A stretch of 64,000 nucleotides of DNA from Iodobacter fluviatilis (GCF_004194535.1 NZ_CP025781.1:434001-498000), one strand, 5' to 3'. Positions 26,776 to 37,162 are shown, counted from the stretch's first letter. Notes: generated from the sequence alone by a model not told the origin. Translations and numbers: made by a program.

Positions 26776-27927
26776 TTACGTTTCTGCAATCCCCGTTAAT
26801 TGCACTTCAATCGATTGATGTGGCAAGGCTAGATATTCCTCAGTTTGCATCTCAGTTAAACGGCTAGTGGTGCGGAAAAACTCACTCGCCTGCACGCCTG
26901 CTTGATAAAGCAAATCCACCGATACTTCGGCAGAGATAATCAACTTAACGCGGTGGTCATAAAACACATCAACCAACCAAGTAAAGCGCCTTGCCTCAGC
27001 AGCCTGATGGCCAGCCAGCCTAGGGATATCCGACACCATCACCGTGTGATAGCTATGTGCAATTTGTAAATAATCTGCTTGGCCGCGTGCATCACCGCAA
27101 ATTGCAAAAAAATCAAACCACACCACCCCAGCCGCCACCCGTTTGGCTTTAATCGTGCGCCCTTCTATTTTAAGCTGTGGCGCGCTATCTTTACTGGTGG
27201 CCATGGCCGAAAACAAAGCATCTAGCTCGCTAACGCTATCCGCAGTATGAGGGGAAAGATAGGTTCTAGCTTGGGTAAGGGTACGCATACGATAATCGTT
27301 GCCCCCATCCAAATTAAACACATCTAACGTGTTATTGAGCAGCGCAATAGTTGGCAAAAAATGACTGCGTTGCAAACCATTGGGGTACAAGCCATCAGGC
27401 GGATAATTTGAAGTGGTGACCAGCACCACGCCGCGCTTAAATAAGTGCTCCATTAAGCGGCCCAGAATCATGGCATCGGCAATATCAGAGACATGAAATT
27501 CATCAAAACACAGCACGCGCACTGATTTAGCAATTTTTGTCGCGACAGCGGCTAGAGGGTCTGACTCCCCTTTTAGCTGACGCAATTCATGATGAACTTC
27601 TTGCATAAACTGATGAAAGTGCAGCCGTTTCTTACGTTTGTAAGGCAAAGCGGCATAAAACGCATCCATCAAAAAACTTTTGCCACGCCCCACTCCACCC
27701 CAAAAATACAGCCCACGTGGTAAATCTGGCTGCGGTAGCAAAGATTTACCAAACAAGCGGCTACGCTTGGTTTTAAAGAAGATCAATTGATGGTACAGGG
27801 CATCTAGACGATCAATCGCCTCGGCCTGAGCGGGGTCTGAAATAAAACCAGGGCGAGCACTAAGACCTTGATACCAAGCTTTAGGGCTGGTTCCTTGCGT
27901 GGGCGGAACGATATGGTGTAGAGACAT
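26776..27927 (-). CDS. zapE: Cell division AFG1-like ATPase ZapE
   Basis: The 383-residue protein carries the ZapE/AFG1 P-loop GLYFWGGVGRGKSFLMD near residue 75, the region FHQFMQEVHHELR, Walker B CFDEFHVSDIADAMIL and the sensor segment VVLVTTSNYPPDGLYPNGLQR. The C-terminal part (FDFFAICGDARGQADYLQIA, then FYDHRVKLIISAEV) is also typical. ZapE is a cytoplasmic ATPase that associates with the division ring. It looks complete. A decayed copy of its first codons is found at about 30121-30172, inside the chemoreceptor duplication. Confidence 0.93.
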   Translation of the reverse strand: MSLHHIVPPTQGTSPKAWYQGLSARPGFISDPAQAEAIDRLDALYHQLIFFKTKRSRLFGKSLLPQPDLPRGLYFWGGVGRGKSFLMDAFYAALPYKRKKRLHFHQFMQEVHHELRQLKGESDPLAAVATKIAKSVRVLCFDEFHVSDIADAMILGRLMEHLFKRGVVLVTTSNYPPDGLYPNGLQRSHFLPTIALLNNTLDVFNLDGGNDYRMRTLTQARTYLSPHTADSVSELDALFSAMATSKDSAPQLKIEGRTIKAKRVAAGVVWFDFFAICGDARGQADYLQIAHSYHTVMVSDIPRLAGHQAAEARRFTWLVDVFYDHRVKLIISAEVSVDLLYQAGVQASEFFRTTSRLTEMQTEEYLALPHQSIEVQLTGIAET

Positions 27928-28242
27928 TACTAAAGCCTGTCGAAAAACAAGTAGTAATTATAAAGCCCGCCAGCACTTTCCCCTATTTTGATCTTTACCA
28001 ATCTTGCATTGATCCCCCATTTAATTTCACCCACTCCCCACACTCAACATAATATGCAGCGCATTTACGCCGTCCGGCAGGGCAATATGAAAAACACACG
28101 CACACTCCTTTCTTTTACTCCTTACATCGCACTATAAACTCTGTAGCTGCGAACAAAGCTATCTTATGAAAAGGTAGTAAGCCCTTAACCATTGCCCTTA
28201 TTGATAACGCTAAGATCAATAGATTTTTTAAAGGATTGCGTC

Positions 28243-29865
28243 ATGCATAACATCAGCGTTAAAAGCAAACTTTTTCTTGGCTTTGCCGTCGTTTTAGCTC
28301 TGCTCGCCATCATGGCCATCCTCAGCTTAAAAAGCATGAAGGACATCGATCTTGCTATGCGTGATTTAATTGAAGATCGTTACCCCAAAATTATACTATC
28401 CAATGAGATAATGAATTTATCTCTGGACAACGGCAGGCAGGTACGCAATATAGCGCTCTCTCCAGATAAAGCAGACGACGATAAAGCGTTTAGCAAGCTA
28501 AATGAAAACCGCAAAAAGATAACTGAAAAATTACAAGACTTACGTAACAGACTTAGCACTCCTAAGGGGCGTGAACTTTTTGATATTGTTAATCAAGCTG
28601 ATAAAAATTTAGGTAATAAGCTTGATGAATTTCAAAAAATAGCCGATGACCCTGCTCAAGCTTGGCCTTTTATTAAAACCCAAGTGGCACCTACCAATAA
28701 TACTTTTATAACAACACTCCAAGAGCTGGCAGATTTTCAAGAAAGTTTAATGCAAAAAGGCAAAGAAGCCGCTTATGCAAGCTATGCCTCAGCCCAATCA
28801 GTTTTGATTAGTATCAGCATCATTGCTATCGTCTTGGGCATATTCATGGCATTTTATATAGCCAATTTAATTACAACCCCCCTTACACAGGTTTCCGAAG
28901 TAGCCAAACAAATCGCTGCGGGCAATCTTTCTTATAACTGGCAAGGCGTCACGATACATAAAGACGAAATTGGCCATTTACAAAGTGATATTAAAGAGAT
29001 GCAGAGCAATCTTCGTGGCATTATTCAAATGATGATCAATAATTCGCACGCGGTTTCATCTGCAGCCAGAGAGCTGGCATCTGCATCGCAACAAGTCTCT
29101 GCCAGTACCGATCAACAAACGTCCTCGGCCAGCTCAATGGCCGCTGCAGTAGAAGAAATGAGTACCAGCATGGATCAAGTAGCCTCTAACACCGAAGACG
29201 TAAGCAGCCAAGCATCTAAAGCAGGAACATTAGCTCAATCAGGCAGTAACGACGTGCAATCAGCCGCCAAAGAGATGGAAGAGATCGCCAAAGAGGTGGG
29301 TAATGCCTCTGAAAAAATTGGAGGCCTCGGTAAGCAAATTGAAGAGATCGGCAGTATTGTTGTGGTGATTCGTGAAGTAGCCGATCAAACAAATTTATTA
29401 GCGCTCAATGCTGCAATTGAAGCAGCCAGAGCCGGTGAGCAAGGCCGTGGCTTTGCCGTCGTCGCCGATGAAGTCAGAAAACTCGCGGAGCGTACCACCT
29501 CATCTGCCGCACAAATCACCGCAATGGTGAGTGCTATTCAGCAAGGTGCACACGATGCAATTGGCAGCATGCAAAATGGGCATAAACGCGTAGGGGATGG
29601 TTTAACGCTCACCAATCAAGCCAGAGAGAGCATTCTTAAAATTGATAATAGTAGCCATGACGTAATTAGCTCGGTAACAAACATCACCGATCAAATGCAA
29701 GAACAACGCACTGCCGCACGCGAATTAGCCTTAAATGTTGAGAAAATAGCCCAAATGACCGAAGAAAACGCGGTTGCAGTACGCAGCATGGCCTCATCCA
29801 TTGTTGGGCTAGACGATATGGCTAAACAGTTAAGCGCATCTGTTACGCAGTTTCGTCTAAGCTAA
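28243..29865 (+). CDS. Methyl-accepting chemotaxis protein, first tandem copy
   Basis: From ATG 28243 (ribosome site AAAGGA) the protein has 540 residues. It has a first membrane helix (about 11-30), a periplasmic four-helix-bundle ligand domain (motif [16 protein letters not shown]), a second membrane helix (about 190-212), a HAMP domain ([19 protein letters not shown]) and the signalling hairpin with [20 protein letters not shown]. It lacks a C-terminal CheR-binding pentapeptide. A TTG start at 28192 is possible, but the second copy at 30385 begins at the matching ATG with the same upstream sequence, so the shorter start is preferred. The signalling half is almost identical to copy 2, while the ligand domain has diverged. 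Confidence 0.95.
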   Translation: MHNISVKSKLFLGFAVVLALLAIMAILSLKSMKDIDLAMRDLIEDRYPKIILSNEIMNLSLDNGRQVRNIALSPDKADDDKAFSKLNENRKKITEKLQDLRNRLSTPKGRELFDIVNQADKNLGNKLDEFQKIADDPAQAWPFIKTQVAPTNNTFITTLQELADFQESLMQKGKEAAYASYASAQSVLISISIIAIVLGIFMAFYIANLITTPLTQVSEVAKQIAAGNLSYNWQGVTIHKDEIGHLQSDIKEMQSNLRGIIQMMINNSHAVSSAARELASASQQVSASTDQQTSSASSMAAAVEEMSTSMDQVASNTEDVSSQASKAGTLAQSGSNDVQSAAKEMEEIAKEVGNASEKIGGLGKQIEEIGSIVVVIREVADQTNLLALNAAIEAARAGEQGRGFAVVADEVRKLAERTTSSAAQITAMVSAIQQGAHDAIGSMQNGHKRVGDGLTLTNQARESILKIDNSSHDVISSVTNITDQMQEQRTAARELALNVEKIAQMTEENAVAVRSMASSIVGLDDMAKQLSASVTQFRLS

Positions 29866-30384
29866 TGAGCAGCAAAGGGGCGCAACATCGCCTCTTTGCT
29901 CAGTCTTTATTTAGGCCAATATCGCAGGAATAAACTGCCCTTATTTTGCATCTCGGTACTGAGCCATCATCAAGCACACATAATGCGCCGCAAATCATCA
30001 CCCGGTTTTGGATCATCACTCTATCTAGCACAATCGCACCCATGCCTATCAGGCACTCATTACCAATCGTGCAGCATCACGCCATGACCGATAGTAACGT
30101 CACAGACCCTAGTACCTTAATACCAAGCTTTAGGGCTGATTCCTGGCGGAGCGATATGGTGTAGAGACATGACTAAAGCCTATCGAAAAACAAGTAGTAA
30201 TTATAAAGCCAACAAGCGCTTTCCCCTATTTTGATCTTCCCCAATCTTGCATTTACCCCTTACATCGCACTATAAACTCTGTAGCTATTAGCAAAGCTTT
30301 TTTGAATGGAAAAGCAGTGAACACCTTACTCATCGCCCTTATTGATATCGCTAAGATCAATAGATTCAGTTAAAGGATTGCGTC
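29866..30384. repeat. Duplication junction with remnants of the gamma-carbonic anhydrase and zapE genes
   Basis: 29866-30094 matches the region after chemoreceptor copy 2 and the 3' part of the gamma-carbonic anhydrase gene (32008-32368), with an internal deletion of about 110 bp. 30095-30112 (CGTCACAGACCCTAG) resembles an end of the family 1 MITE. 30121-30384 matches 27872-28242, that is the start of zapE plus the leader of the first chemoreceptor, with about 105 bp missing. No functional gene is present. The order is what a tandem duplication of [zapE start, receptor, carbonic anhydrase end] would leave. Confidence 0.8.
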
Positions 30385-32007
30385 ATGCATAACATCAGCG
30401 TTAGAAACAAACTCTTTATTGGCTTTGCTGTCGTTTTAGTTCTGCTTGCCGCCATGGCGGCCCTTAGTTTAAGAAGCATGGGCAAAATCGATGATGCTAT
30501 GCGTGATTTAATGGAAGATCGTTACCCCAAAATTGAGCTATCCAATAGCTTAATGATTTTATCTCTCGACAATGGCAGACAAGTGCGCAATATAGCGCTC
30601 TCTCCAAGCAAAGAAGATGATGAAATAGCACTCAACAAGCTGAATAAAAATCGCCAAAAAACAAAAGAAAAATTACAAATTTTAGACAAAGGAAGCACAA
30701 TCCCCAAGGGGCGAGAGCTGTTTGAAAAGCTAAGTCAAGCTGAAAAAATATTAGACACTAAATTTGATGAATTTCAAAAAATAGCAGATGACCCCGCTCA
30801 AGCTTGGCCATTTATAAAAGATCAAGTAGCCCCTAATAATAATGCTTATATAAAAGCACTGGAAGAAATAACTAGCTTTCAAGAAGATATAATGAAAAAA
30901 AGCAAGGAAGACGCTTATGCCAGCTATGACTCAGCCAAGATTTTTCTAACTTCCGCAAGTTTAATCGCCATGGCCTTAGGCTTATTCATGGCCTTTTATA
31001 TTGCTAATTTAATTACCAAGCCACTTACACAAGTTGCCGAAGTAGCTAAACAAATCGCTGCGGGCAATCTTTCTTATAGCTGGCAAGGCGTCACGATACA
31101 TAAAGATGAAATTGGCCATTTACAAAGTGATATTAAAGAGATGCAGAGTAATCTCCGTGGCATTATTCAAATGATGATCAATAATTCGCACGCGGTTTCA
31201 TCTGCAGCCAGAGAGCTGACATCTGCATCACAACAAGTCTCTGCCAGTACCGATCAACAAACGTCCTCGGCCAGCTCAATGGCCGCTGCAGTGGAAGAAA
31301 TGAGTACCAGCATGGATCAAGTGGCCTCCAACACCGAAGACGTAAGCAGCCAAGCATCTGAAGCAGGCGCATTAGCTCAATCAGGTAGTACCGACGTGCA
31401 ATCAGCGGCCAAAGAGATGGATCAGATCGCCAAAGAGGTGGGTAATGCCTCTGAAAAAATTGCAGGCCTCGGTAAACAAATTGAAGAGATCGGCAGTATT
31501 GTTGTGGTGATTCGTGAAGTAGCCGATCAAACAAATTTATTAGCACTTAATGCTGCAATTGAAGCAGCCAGAGCCGGTGAGCAAGGCCGTGGCTTTGCCG
31601 TCGTCGCCGATGAAGTCAGAAAGCTTGCCGAGCGTACCACCTCATCTGCCGCACAAATCACCTCGATGGTGAGTGCTATTCAGCAAGGTGCACACGATGC
31701 AATTGGCAGCATGCAAAATGGGAATAAACGCGTAGGGGATGGTTTAACGCTCACCAATCAAGCCAGAGAGAGCATTCTTAAAATTGATAACAGTAGCCAT
31801 GAGGTGATTAGCTCAGTAACGAACATCACCGCTCAAATGCAAGAACAGCGCACCGCAGCACGCGGTTTAGCCTTAAATGTTGAGAAAATAGCCCAAATGA
31901 CCGAAGAAAACGCGGTTGCAGTACGCAGCATGGCCTCATCCATTGGTGGGCTGGACAATATGGCTAAACAGTTAAGCGCATCTGTTACGCAGTTTCGCCT
32001 AAGCTAA
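30385..32007 (+). CDS. Methyl-accepting chemotaxis protein, second tandem copy
   Basis: This 540-residue receptor has the same length and layout as the one at 28243: a first membrane helix, a four-helix-bundle periplasmic domain, a second helix, HAMP ([19 protein letters not shown]) and the MCP signalling domain ([20 protein letters not shown]). The coordinates of start and stop differ from copy 1 by exactly 2142 bp. The periplasmic part differs clearly ([16 protein letters not shown] against [16 protein letters not shown]), while the part after HAMP differs at few positions, so the ligand specificity may have changed since duplication. The ribosome site AAAGGA is the same. Confidence 0.95.
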   Translation: MHNISVRNKLFIGFAVVLVLLAAMAALSLRSMGKIDDAMRDLMEDRYPKIELSNSLMILSLDNGRQVRNIALSPSKEDDEIALNKLNKNRQKTKEKLQILDKGSTIPKGRELFEKLSQAEKILDTKFDEFQKIADDPAQAWPFIKDQVAPNNNAYIKALEEITSFQEDIMKKSKEDAYASYDSAKIFLTSASLIAMALGLFMAFYIANLITKPLTQVAEVAKQIAAGNLSYSWQGVTIHKDEIGHLQSDIKEMQSNLRGIIQMMINNSHAVSSAARELTSASQQVSASTDQQTSSASSMAAAVEEMSTSMDQVASNTEDVSSQASEAGALAQSGSTDVQSAAKEMDQIAKEVGNASEKIAGLGKQIEEIGSIVVVIREVADQTNLLALNAAIEAARAGEQGRGFAVVADEVRKLAERTTSSAAQITSMVSAIQQGAHDAIGSMQNGNKRVGDGLTLTNQARESILKIDNSSHEVISSVTNITAQMQEQRTAARGLALNVEKIAQMTEENAVAVRSMASSIGGLDNMAKQLSASVTQFRLS

Positions 32008-32082
32008 TGAGCAGCAAAGGGGCGCAACATCGCCTCTTTGCTCAGTCTTTATTCAGGCCAATATCGCAAGAATAAACTACCC

Positions 32083-32616
32083 TTATTTTGCATCTCGGTA
32101 CTTAGCCATCAAGCGCACATAATGCGCCGCAGAGTAATTAAAGTTGTCGAGCTCTGCCTCGGTCAGCAAGCGCTTTTTTTCAGCTGGGCGGCCCATATAT
32201 AACCAACCTGATTCTAAAACACGATTTGGCGGCACTAATGAACCGGCCCCAATCATCACCCGATCTTGGATCACCACTCTATCTAGCACAATCGTGCCCA
32301 TACCTATCAGGCACTCATTGCCAATCGTGCAACCATGCAGCATCACTCCATGACCGATGGTAACGCGCTCGCCAATACGCAAAGGCGCACCGAGTGGATC
32401 ATCCGCACGTTTATGGCTTACATGCAGCACGGCACAGTCTTGCACATTGCTATCTTTGCCGATGCTAATTGCATTTACATCGCCACGAATCACCGCCCCT
32501 GGCCACACCGAAGCACTCTCTCCTAGGCTCACTTCACCTATCAGCCGTGCCGATTCATGTACCCAAGCACCCTCTGCTAAGACTGGTTTAATGCCATCAA
32601 ACACACCAATTGCCAT
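32083..32616 (-). CDS. yrdA: Gamma-class carbonic anhydrase family protein (YrdA/PaaY-like)
   Basis: The 177-residue protein is a left-handed beta-helix of hexapeptide repeats (SVWPGAVIRGDVNAISIGKD, then IGERVTIGHGVMLHGCTIG). The zinc-binding His residues of gamma-carbonic anhydrases appear in LHVSHK and GHGVMLHG. Members act as trimers in the cytoplasm; many have no proven carbonic anhydrase activity, so the reaction is uncertain. It is convergent with the second chemoreceptor. A damaged copy of its 3' part lies at 29905-30094. Confidence 0.9.
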   Translation of the reverse strand: MAIGVFDGIKPVLAEGAWVHESARLIGEVSLGESASVWPGAVIRGDVNAISIGKDSNVQDCAVLHVSHKRADDPLGAPLRIGERVTIGHGVMLHGCTIGNECLIGMGTIVLDRVVIQDRVMIGAGSLVPPNRVLESGWLYMGRPAEKKRLLTEAELDNFNYSAAHYVRLMAKYRDAK

Positions 32617-32749
32617 GAGTTTAAATCCTTTTAAAAAATCTATTGTAAGCGGTAGCCACCTTGCTTTTACTTAGCAGCCCTCAATAATGTATTGAATATG
32701 CCATAGGAATCATCACCCTCTGCCTTTTACTTGTGCTTGAGATCATGAA

Positions 32750-33074
32750 ATGAAACGATTCAATCACGTGCGGTGCGCCGCCATGACTGTAGCTCTCATG
32801 CTGACACCCCTAACATCCCAAGCGACAGACATTACAACCCGCGCCGCACTCGAACAATACTCAAGCATTGTCCACACAAGCTATCGCGCTAGCATTGCCG
32901 CTGCACGTGAAAGCACCCAGCGAAGAAAGCCTTGCGAGCGCCCGCAAAGCCACCAATGCAGACCTCAGCCGCCTTTATATTACAGATTTACACCGTACTT
33001 ACCCCCAGAGTTTTCAAAGCACGCATCTTGAAATTACACGCCATTGCGCGCATTTACCCCCTATACCATTCTAA
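32750..33074 (+). pseudogene. Imelysin (M75) / iron-regulated exported protein remnant
   Basis: A signal peptide (VALMLTPLTSQATD) and the segment AALEQYSSIVHTSYRASIAAA match the start of imelysin-like periplasmic proteins linked to iron uptake. After about 32900 the matching text continues in another frame (APSEESLASARKA), and then similarity ends. Only about 80 residues of a protein normally over 350 long remain. It sits just upstream of the oligopeptidase A gene, so a frameshift and a large deletion are likely. Confidence 0.6.
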
Positions 33075-33091
33075 ATACGCGAGCCAGCTGC

Positions 33092-35125
33092 ATGAGCAAT
33101 CCACTCCTTGATCTGACCGGCAAACTGCCTGATTACCCAAGCGTTAAACCGACACACATCAACCCAGCACTTGATACCCTACTGGCCAGCAGTGCAGCTG
33201 CCGTCACGGCGGCCGAACAAGCCCAAAACCCAAGCTGGGAAAGCTTTGTAGAGCCGTTGGATGAAGCGCTCAATAAATTGGGCCTGGCATGGGGCGTGGT
33301 GGCTCACTTAGAAAGCGTGGTGACTACCCCTGAGCTGCGCGATGTTTACAACGCTAATATCGCCCGCATCTCTAATTTTTATACCGAGCTAGGCCAAAAT
33401 GAGCGGCTGTATGCTCAATACAAGCTCATTGCAGCCAGCGCAGAATTCGCAACTTACAACTCAGCTAAAAAAACCATTATTGAAGACACGCTACGTGATT
33501 TCCGCCTCTCTGGTGCGGAGCTACCGGAGGCGCAAAAACAACGCTTTGCCGAAATATCTGAAGAGCTATCAGAGCTAACGGTTAAATTTGGCCAAAACGT
33601 GATGGATGCTACCGATGAGTGGGCCTTATATATCGAAGACTTAGCCGAGCTGGATGGCCTACCACAAGACTGGCTTTCTGCCGCTAAATCCGCCGCCGAA
33701 GCCGACGATAAAACCGGCTACAAAGTCACACTTAAACAGCCTAGCCAAAGCCCTGTGATGCAGTTTTGTAGTAATCGCTCATTGCGCGAAAAGGTTTATC
33801 ACGCCAACGTGACCCGCGCCGCAGAATTTGGCCCCGCCGAGCGCGACAACGGCCCGCTGATCAGCCGCATCCACGCGCTGCGCTCTGAAGCCGCTCAATT
33901 ACTGGGCTTTAATAATTACGGCGAGGAATCGCTGGCGACCAAAATGGCCGATACGCCCGCTCAGGTGGCAGAATTCTTACGAAATTTAGGCCACGGTGCC
34001 AAACCGTTTGCTGCACAAGATCGGGCCGAGCTTAAAGCCTTTGCCAAGGAGCACCTTGGCTTGGATACGCTGGCCGTGTGGGATTACGGCTATGCAGCCG
34101 AGAAATTATCCGAAGCTAAATATGCCTTCTCTGCCCAAGAAGTAAAAGCCTACTTTACCGAAGACGCGGTGCTGGCAGGCCTATTTAAAGTAATCGAAAC
34201 GCTCTACAGCCTACGCTTTATTAAAGCCGAAGCGCCGGTCTGGCACCCCGATGTCAACTATTACGCCCTGCAAAATATGGACGGTAGCGCAGTGGGGGGC
34301 CTGTATCTGGATCTTTACGCCCGCACCGGCAAGCAAGGCGGCGCGTGGATGAACGATGTGCTTTCACGTAGCCGTAAGGGTGCATCGCAGCAAAACCCAG
34401 TGGCGCTGGTGGTGTGTAACTTCGCGCGCGGGGTGGACGGTAAGCCTGCGCTGCTTACCCACGACGATGTAATCACCTTGTTCCACGAGTTTGGCCACGC
34501 CCTGCATCACCTCTTAACCGAAGTCGATGAATCCGGCGTATCCGGCATCAATGGCGTGGAGTGGGATGCAGTAGAGCTACCTAGCCAGTTTATGGAAAAC
34601 TTCTGCTGGGAATGGCAAGTTCTACCCGATTTAACCCGCCACGTAGACAGCGGCGAGCCACTGCCGCGCGCACTATTCGATAAAATGCTAGCCGCCAAAA
34701 ACTTTATGAGCGGCAGCGGTATGGTGCGTCAGGTTTTACTGTCTTTATTTGATATGGGCCTGCACGCCAACGCAGATGTAATCGACGCCGCAGCACACAA
34801 TGCCGCCTTGGTTGCCGAATTTGAAACCCCCGTCGCGCCAGACTATAACCGCTGGTACAACACCTTCAGCCATATTTTTGCTGGTGGCTATGCCGCAGGT
34901 TATTACAGTTATAAATGGGCCGAAGTGCTGTCTGCCGACGCATATTCCGCCTTTGAAGAAGCCGCCGCAGCGGGCCAAGCCATCCTCGACCCAGTAACCG
35001 GCGCGCGCTTTCGTGCCGAAATCTTGGCAAAAGGCGGCAGCCGCCCCGCCATCGACTCCTTCATCGCCTTCCGTGGCCGCAAACCAGAAGTGGCAGCTTT
35101 GCTGAGACATAATGGGCTGAATTAA
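33092..35125 (+). CDS. prlC: Oligopeptidase A (M3 family zinc metallopeptidase)
   Basis: From ATG 33092 the protein has 677 residues and begins MSNPLLDLTGKLPDYPSVKP, as in PrlC. The zinc site is FHEFGHALHH near residue 465, with the downstream Glu in the NGVEWDAVELPSQFMENF segment. The C-terminal region (FSHIFAGGYAAGYYSYKWAE) is also characteristic. PrlC degrades short peptides, including cleaved signal peptides, in the cytoplasm. An upstream frame to 33044 exists but falls in the imelysin remnant. The gene looks complete. Confidence 0.95.
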   Translation: MSNPLLDLTGKLPDYPSVKPTHINPALDTLLASSAAAVTAAEQAQNPSWESFVEPLDEALNKLGLAWGVVAHLESVVTTPELRDVYNANIARISNFYTELGQNERLYAQYKLIAASAEFATYNSAKKTIIEDTLRDFRLSGAELPEAQKQRFAEISEELSELTVKFGQNVMDATDEWALYIEDLAELDGLPQDWLSAAKSAAEADDKTGYKVTLKQPSQSPVMQFCSNRSLREKVYHANVTRAAEFGPAERDNGPLISRIHALRSEAAQLLGFNNYGEESLATKMADTPAQVAEFLRNLGHGAKPFAAQDRAELKAFAKEHLGLDTLAVWDYGYAAEKLSEAKYAFSAQEVKAYFTEDAVLAGLFKVIETLYSLRFIKAEAPVWHPDVNYYALQNMDGSAVGGLYLDLYARTGKQGGAWMNDVLSRSRKGASQQNPVALVVCNFARGVDGKPALLTHDDVITLFHEFGHALHHLLTEVDESGVSGINGVEWDAVELPSQFMENFCWEWQVLPDLTRHVDSGEPLPRALFDKMLAAKNFMSGSGMVRQVLLSLFDMGLHANADVIDAAAHNAALVAEFETPVAPDYNRWYNTFSHIFAGGYAAGYYSYKWAEVLSADAYSAFEEAAAAGQAILDPVTGARFRAEILAKGGSRPAIDSFIAFRGRKPEVAALLRHNGLN

Positions 35126-35401
35126 GGCAGGGCTTAGGAGATAAAACCCACGTCTTGAAACACGGATAGCACAGAGAACGCGGAGTTTCACGGAGAAAAA
35201 CCAAGGTTTTCCATGATTGAATGTTGTTTTTTGGCGCTTCTGAATTGAAATTAATTAAATAAAGTAACGTGGGCACGATTTTGTGCCCACGCGGAAGGCA
35301 ATAACACTTTATATATCTGCCGCGTGGGCAAGATAAAACACTTTGCCCACCCTACAAACAATCCTATCAACTTAAGTAAAACACAAAGGCATCAGGTATT
35401 T

Positions 35402-35467
35402 CGTAGGAGCGGCTTTAGCCGCGAAAGTACTATTTTTAAAATATTCGCGGCTAAAACCGCTCCTACG
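35402..35467. repeat. REP-like palindrome
   Basis: CGTAGGAGCGGCTTTAGCCG and its inverse near 35447-35467 flank an AT-rich centre, giving a near-perfect 66-bp palindrome of the GTAGGAGC type seen as dispersed intergenic repeats in many Proteobacteria. A second, more decayed copy is at 40142-40205. Confidence 0.75.
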
Positions 35468-35503
35468 TTGATCCTTAATTACTCAAATTAAACACTCCAT
35501 CCA

Positions 35504-35535
35504 TAAAAAAACGGGCCATGCAGCCCGTTTTTTTT
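35504..35535. terminator. Bidirectional terminator hairpin in direct repeat copy 1
   Basis: AAAAACGGGC and GCCCGTTTTT pair around a short loop, with A and T runs on the two sides. It matches the terminator at 40246-40272 that serves the S9 peptidase gene, and here it could end transcripts from prlC. Confidence 0.75.
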
Positions 35536-35626
35536 ACGCACCTACAACACCCTCGACTTCAAATACGGCTACAAAAATCGAATCGTATGCCCAATCGAAT
35601 AAACGCGGTTTTCGCGCTTAGCTGCG

Positions 35627-35822
35627 CAAGCTCGGTGCGCTTGGAGATTTCATGCAGCGACAGATTATCGCGACAATACATCCTTTGGATTTTGTCCATC
35701 ATTTCCATGGTGACCACCTTTGACCCTCTGCTCAATAATTAAGCAGAACAAGTAAAACATCTGAGACAATCTTGGATCGGAAGAACTTGCTGTAGTGGGT
35801 CAGTTTCCGGTCGACGTCAACA
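35627..35822 (-). mobile_element. istA: IS21-family remnant: terminal repeat, leader and first codons of istA
   Basis: On the minus strand the element begins at about 35822 with an IS21-type end (TGTTGACGTCGACCGGAAAC). After an approximately 85-bp leader comes ATG 35708, which opens a frame reading MEMMDKIQRMYCRDNLSLHE and ISKRTEL, the HTH start of IstA. The frame is cut at about 35627, where it meets the truncated S9 peptidase copy. It is the left end of an element related to the remnant at 14413-15170. Confidence 0.75.
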
Positions 35823-36151
35823 TCAGCCCCCTCAGCTTCTTGCCCCCCCTCAATTTTAGACAACATGCCTAGCCTTCATTCTGATATTGACCCCACAGGA
35901 CCTAGCTATGAATTTTTCTCATGTTTTTATTGAAATAACTTCATTTTTATTCATGATTTGATTCAGGTATAAATCATACTGAGTTCTGAAGGCTAGGTAA
36001 TTTTATTGCCAATTATTAATCATGCTATTAGGAAAGAATTAGAAAAAACTTGGAGCACGCTTGACTGTGAGTATCCGAAAAAATTGGAAATTCCAAGCAG
36101 TGAATGAAATAAATTCAGGTTTTATCTCAAAAATTAGGATACCAGATCACA

Positions 36152-37135
36152 ATGAGTAAAGAGTTTACATTTACGATTAATAGCATTAGTTTCGATGAAA
36201 ACTATCTGCCAGCAGAAAATACGCGTATCACCACCAATTTTGCGAATTTAGCCAGAGGAGAGCATCGCCAAGAGAATCTGCGCAATACCTTAAAGATGAT
36301 TAACAATCGTTTCAATGAGTTGGCACATTGGGATAACCCTAAATCAGATCGTTATTCTGTAGACCTTGAGATTATTTCTGTTGAGTTGAATATTGATGCT
36401 GAAAAGAGCCTTAAGGGTTTGCCTTTAATTGAAATATTAAAAACTAATATTGTTGATCATAAAACTAAGGAGCGAACAGAAGGAATTGTGGGGAACAACT
36501 TTTCCTCTTATGTGCGAGATTATGATTTTAGCGTATTGCTGCTGGAACATAATAAGCAGCAAACCCATTTTAGTACGCCAGAAAATTATGGTGAGCTGCA
36601 CGGAAAGCTGTTTAAAAGTTTCATCAATTCTAAGGCATACAAAGAAAACTTTAAAAAACAGCCTGTGATTTGTTTAAGTGTTTCCAGCAGTCGAACTTAT
36701 GAGCGGACTGAAAACCAGCACCCTGTATTAGGTGCTGAATACATCCAGGATAAATACTCGCTCACTGATGAATATTTCAAAAAGATGGGTATGCAGGTTC
36801 GCTATTTCATGCCTGCGAATAGCGTAGCACCTTTGGCATTTTATTTTTCCGGTAATTTGCTGGCTGATTATACAAATCTTGAGCTGATTAGCACCATCAG
36901 CACCATGAGCGCATTCCAAAAAATTTATCGACCTGAAATTTATAATGCCAATTCTGCTGCAGGAAAATTTTATCAACCCAGTTTACAGCACCAAGATTAT
37001 TCATTAACCCGAATTGTTTATGATCGAGAAGAACGTAACCGACTAGCGATTGAACAAGGAAAGTTTGTTGAAGAGCATTTCATCAAGCCATACCAAGACA
37101 TTCTTGGGCAATGGGCTGCTAATTGCGCTCTTTAA
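36152..37135 (+). CDS. mesX: DUF1852 protein MesX, partner of MesD-type methionine synthase
   Basis: The 327-residue protein matches the DUF1852 family: FTFTINSISFDENYLPAENT at the start, GEHRQENLRNTLKMINNRFN, and the C-terminal FVEEHFIKPYQDILGQWAAN. It has no signal peptide. Published comparative work links DUF1852 (MesX) to MesD, a short, folate-independent and apparently oxygen-requiring methionine synthase; the MesX reaction itself is not settled. Here it lies 27 bp upstream of a MesD gene, the expected arrangement. The region between 35823 and 36151 contains an inverted repeat (CCTAGCCTTCA with TGAAGGCTAGG) that could be regulatory. Confidence 0.88.
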   Translation: MSKEFTFTINSISFDENYLPAENTRITTNFANLARGEHRQENLRNTLKMINNRFNELAHWDNPKSDRYSVDLEIISVELNIDAEKSLKGLPLIEILKTNIVDHKTKERTEGIVGNNFSSYVRDYDFSVLLLEHNKQQTHFSTPENYGELHGKLFKSFINSKAYKENFKKQPVICLSVSSSRTYERTENQHPVLGAEYIQDKYSLTDEYFKKMGMQVRYFMPANSVAPLAFYFSGNLLADYTNLELISTISTMSAFQKIYRPEIYNANSAAGKFYQPSLQHQDYSLTRIVYDREERNRLAIEQGKFVEEHFIKPYQDILGQWAANCAL

Positions 37136-37162
37136 TCTAATAAAACATCGCGGATATTGATT

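Larger units (their letters stand above)
35357..35624. repeat. Direct repeat copy 1: REP-like palindrome, terminator and 3' end of an S9 peptidase gene
   Basis: This segment matches 40097-40361 in order and orientation: a start with ATCCTATCAACTTAAG, a GTAGGAGCGGCTTTAG palindrome, a terminator hairpin, and then antisense codons for the last about 25 residues of the S9 peptidase. It is cut at about 35625 by an IS21 remnant. The rest of the peptidase gene is absent at this end. The stretch 35126-35356 before it holds only GTGGGCAC-type short inverted repeats and no gene. Confidence 0.8.

Noticed and set aside
28192-28242. TTG start giving a 557-residue first chemoreceptor
   Set aside because: The duplicate at 30385 and the AAAGGA ribosome site both support ATG 28243.
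35270-35350. GTGGGCAC hairpins after prlC as terminators
   Set aside because: They lack T runs and look like short dispersed repeats; the hairpin at 35504-35535 is the better terminator.
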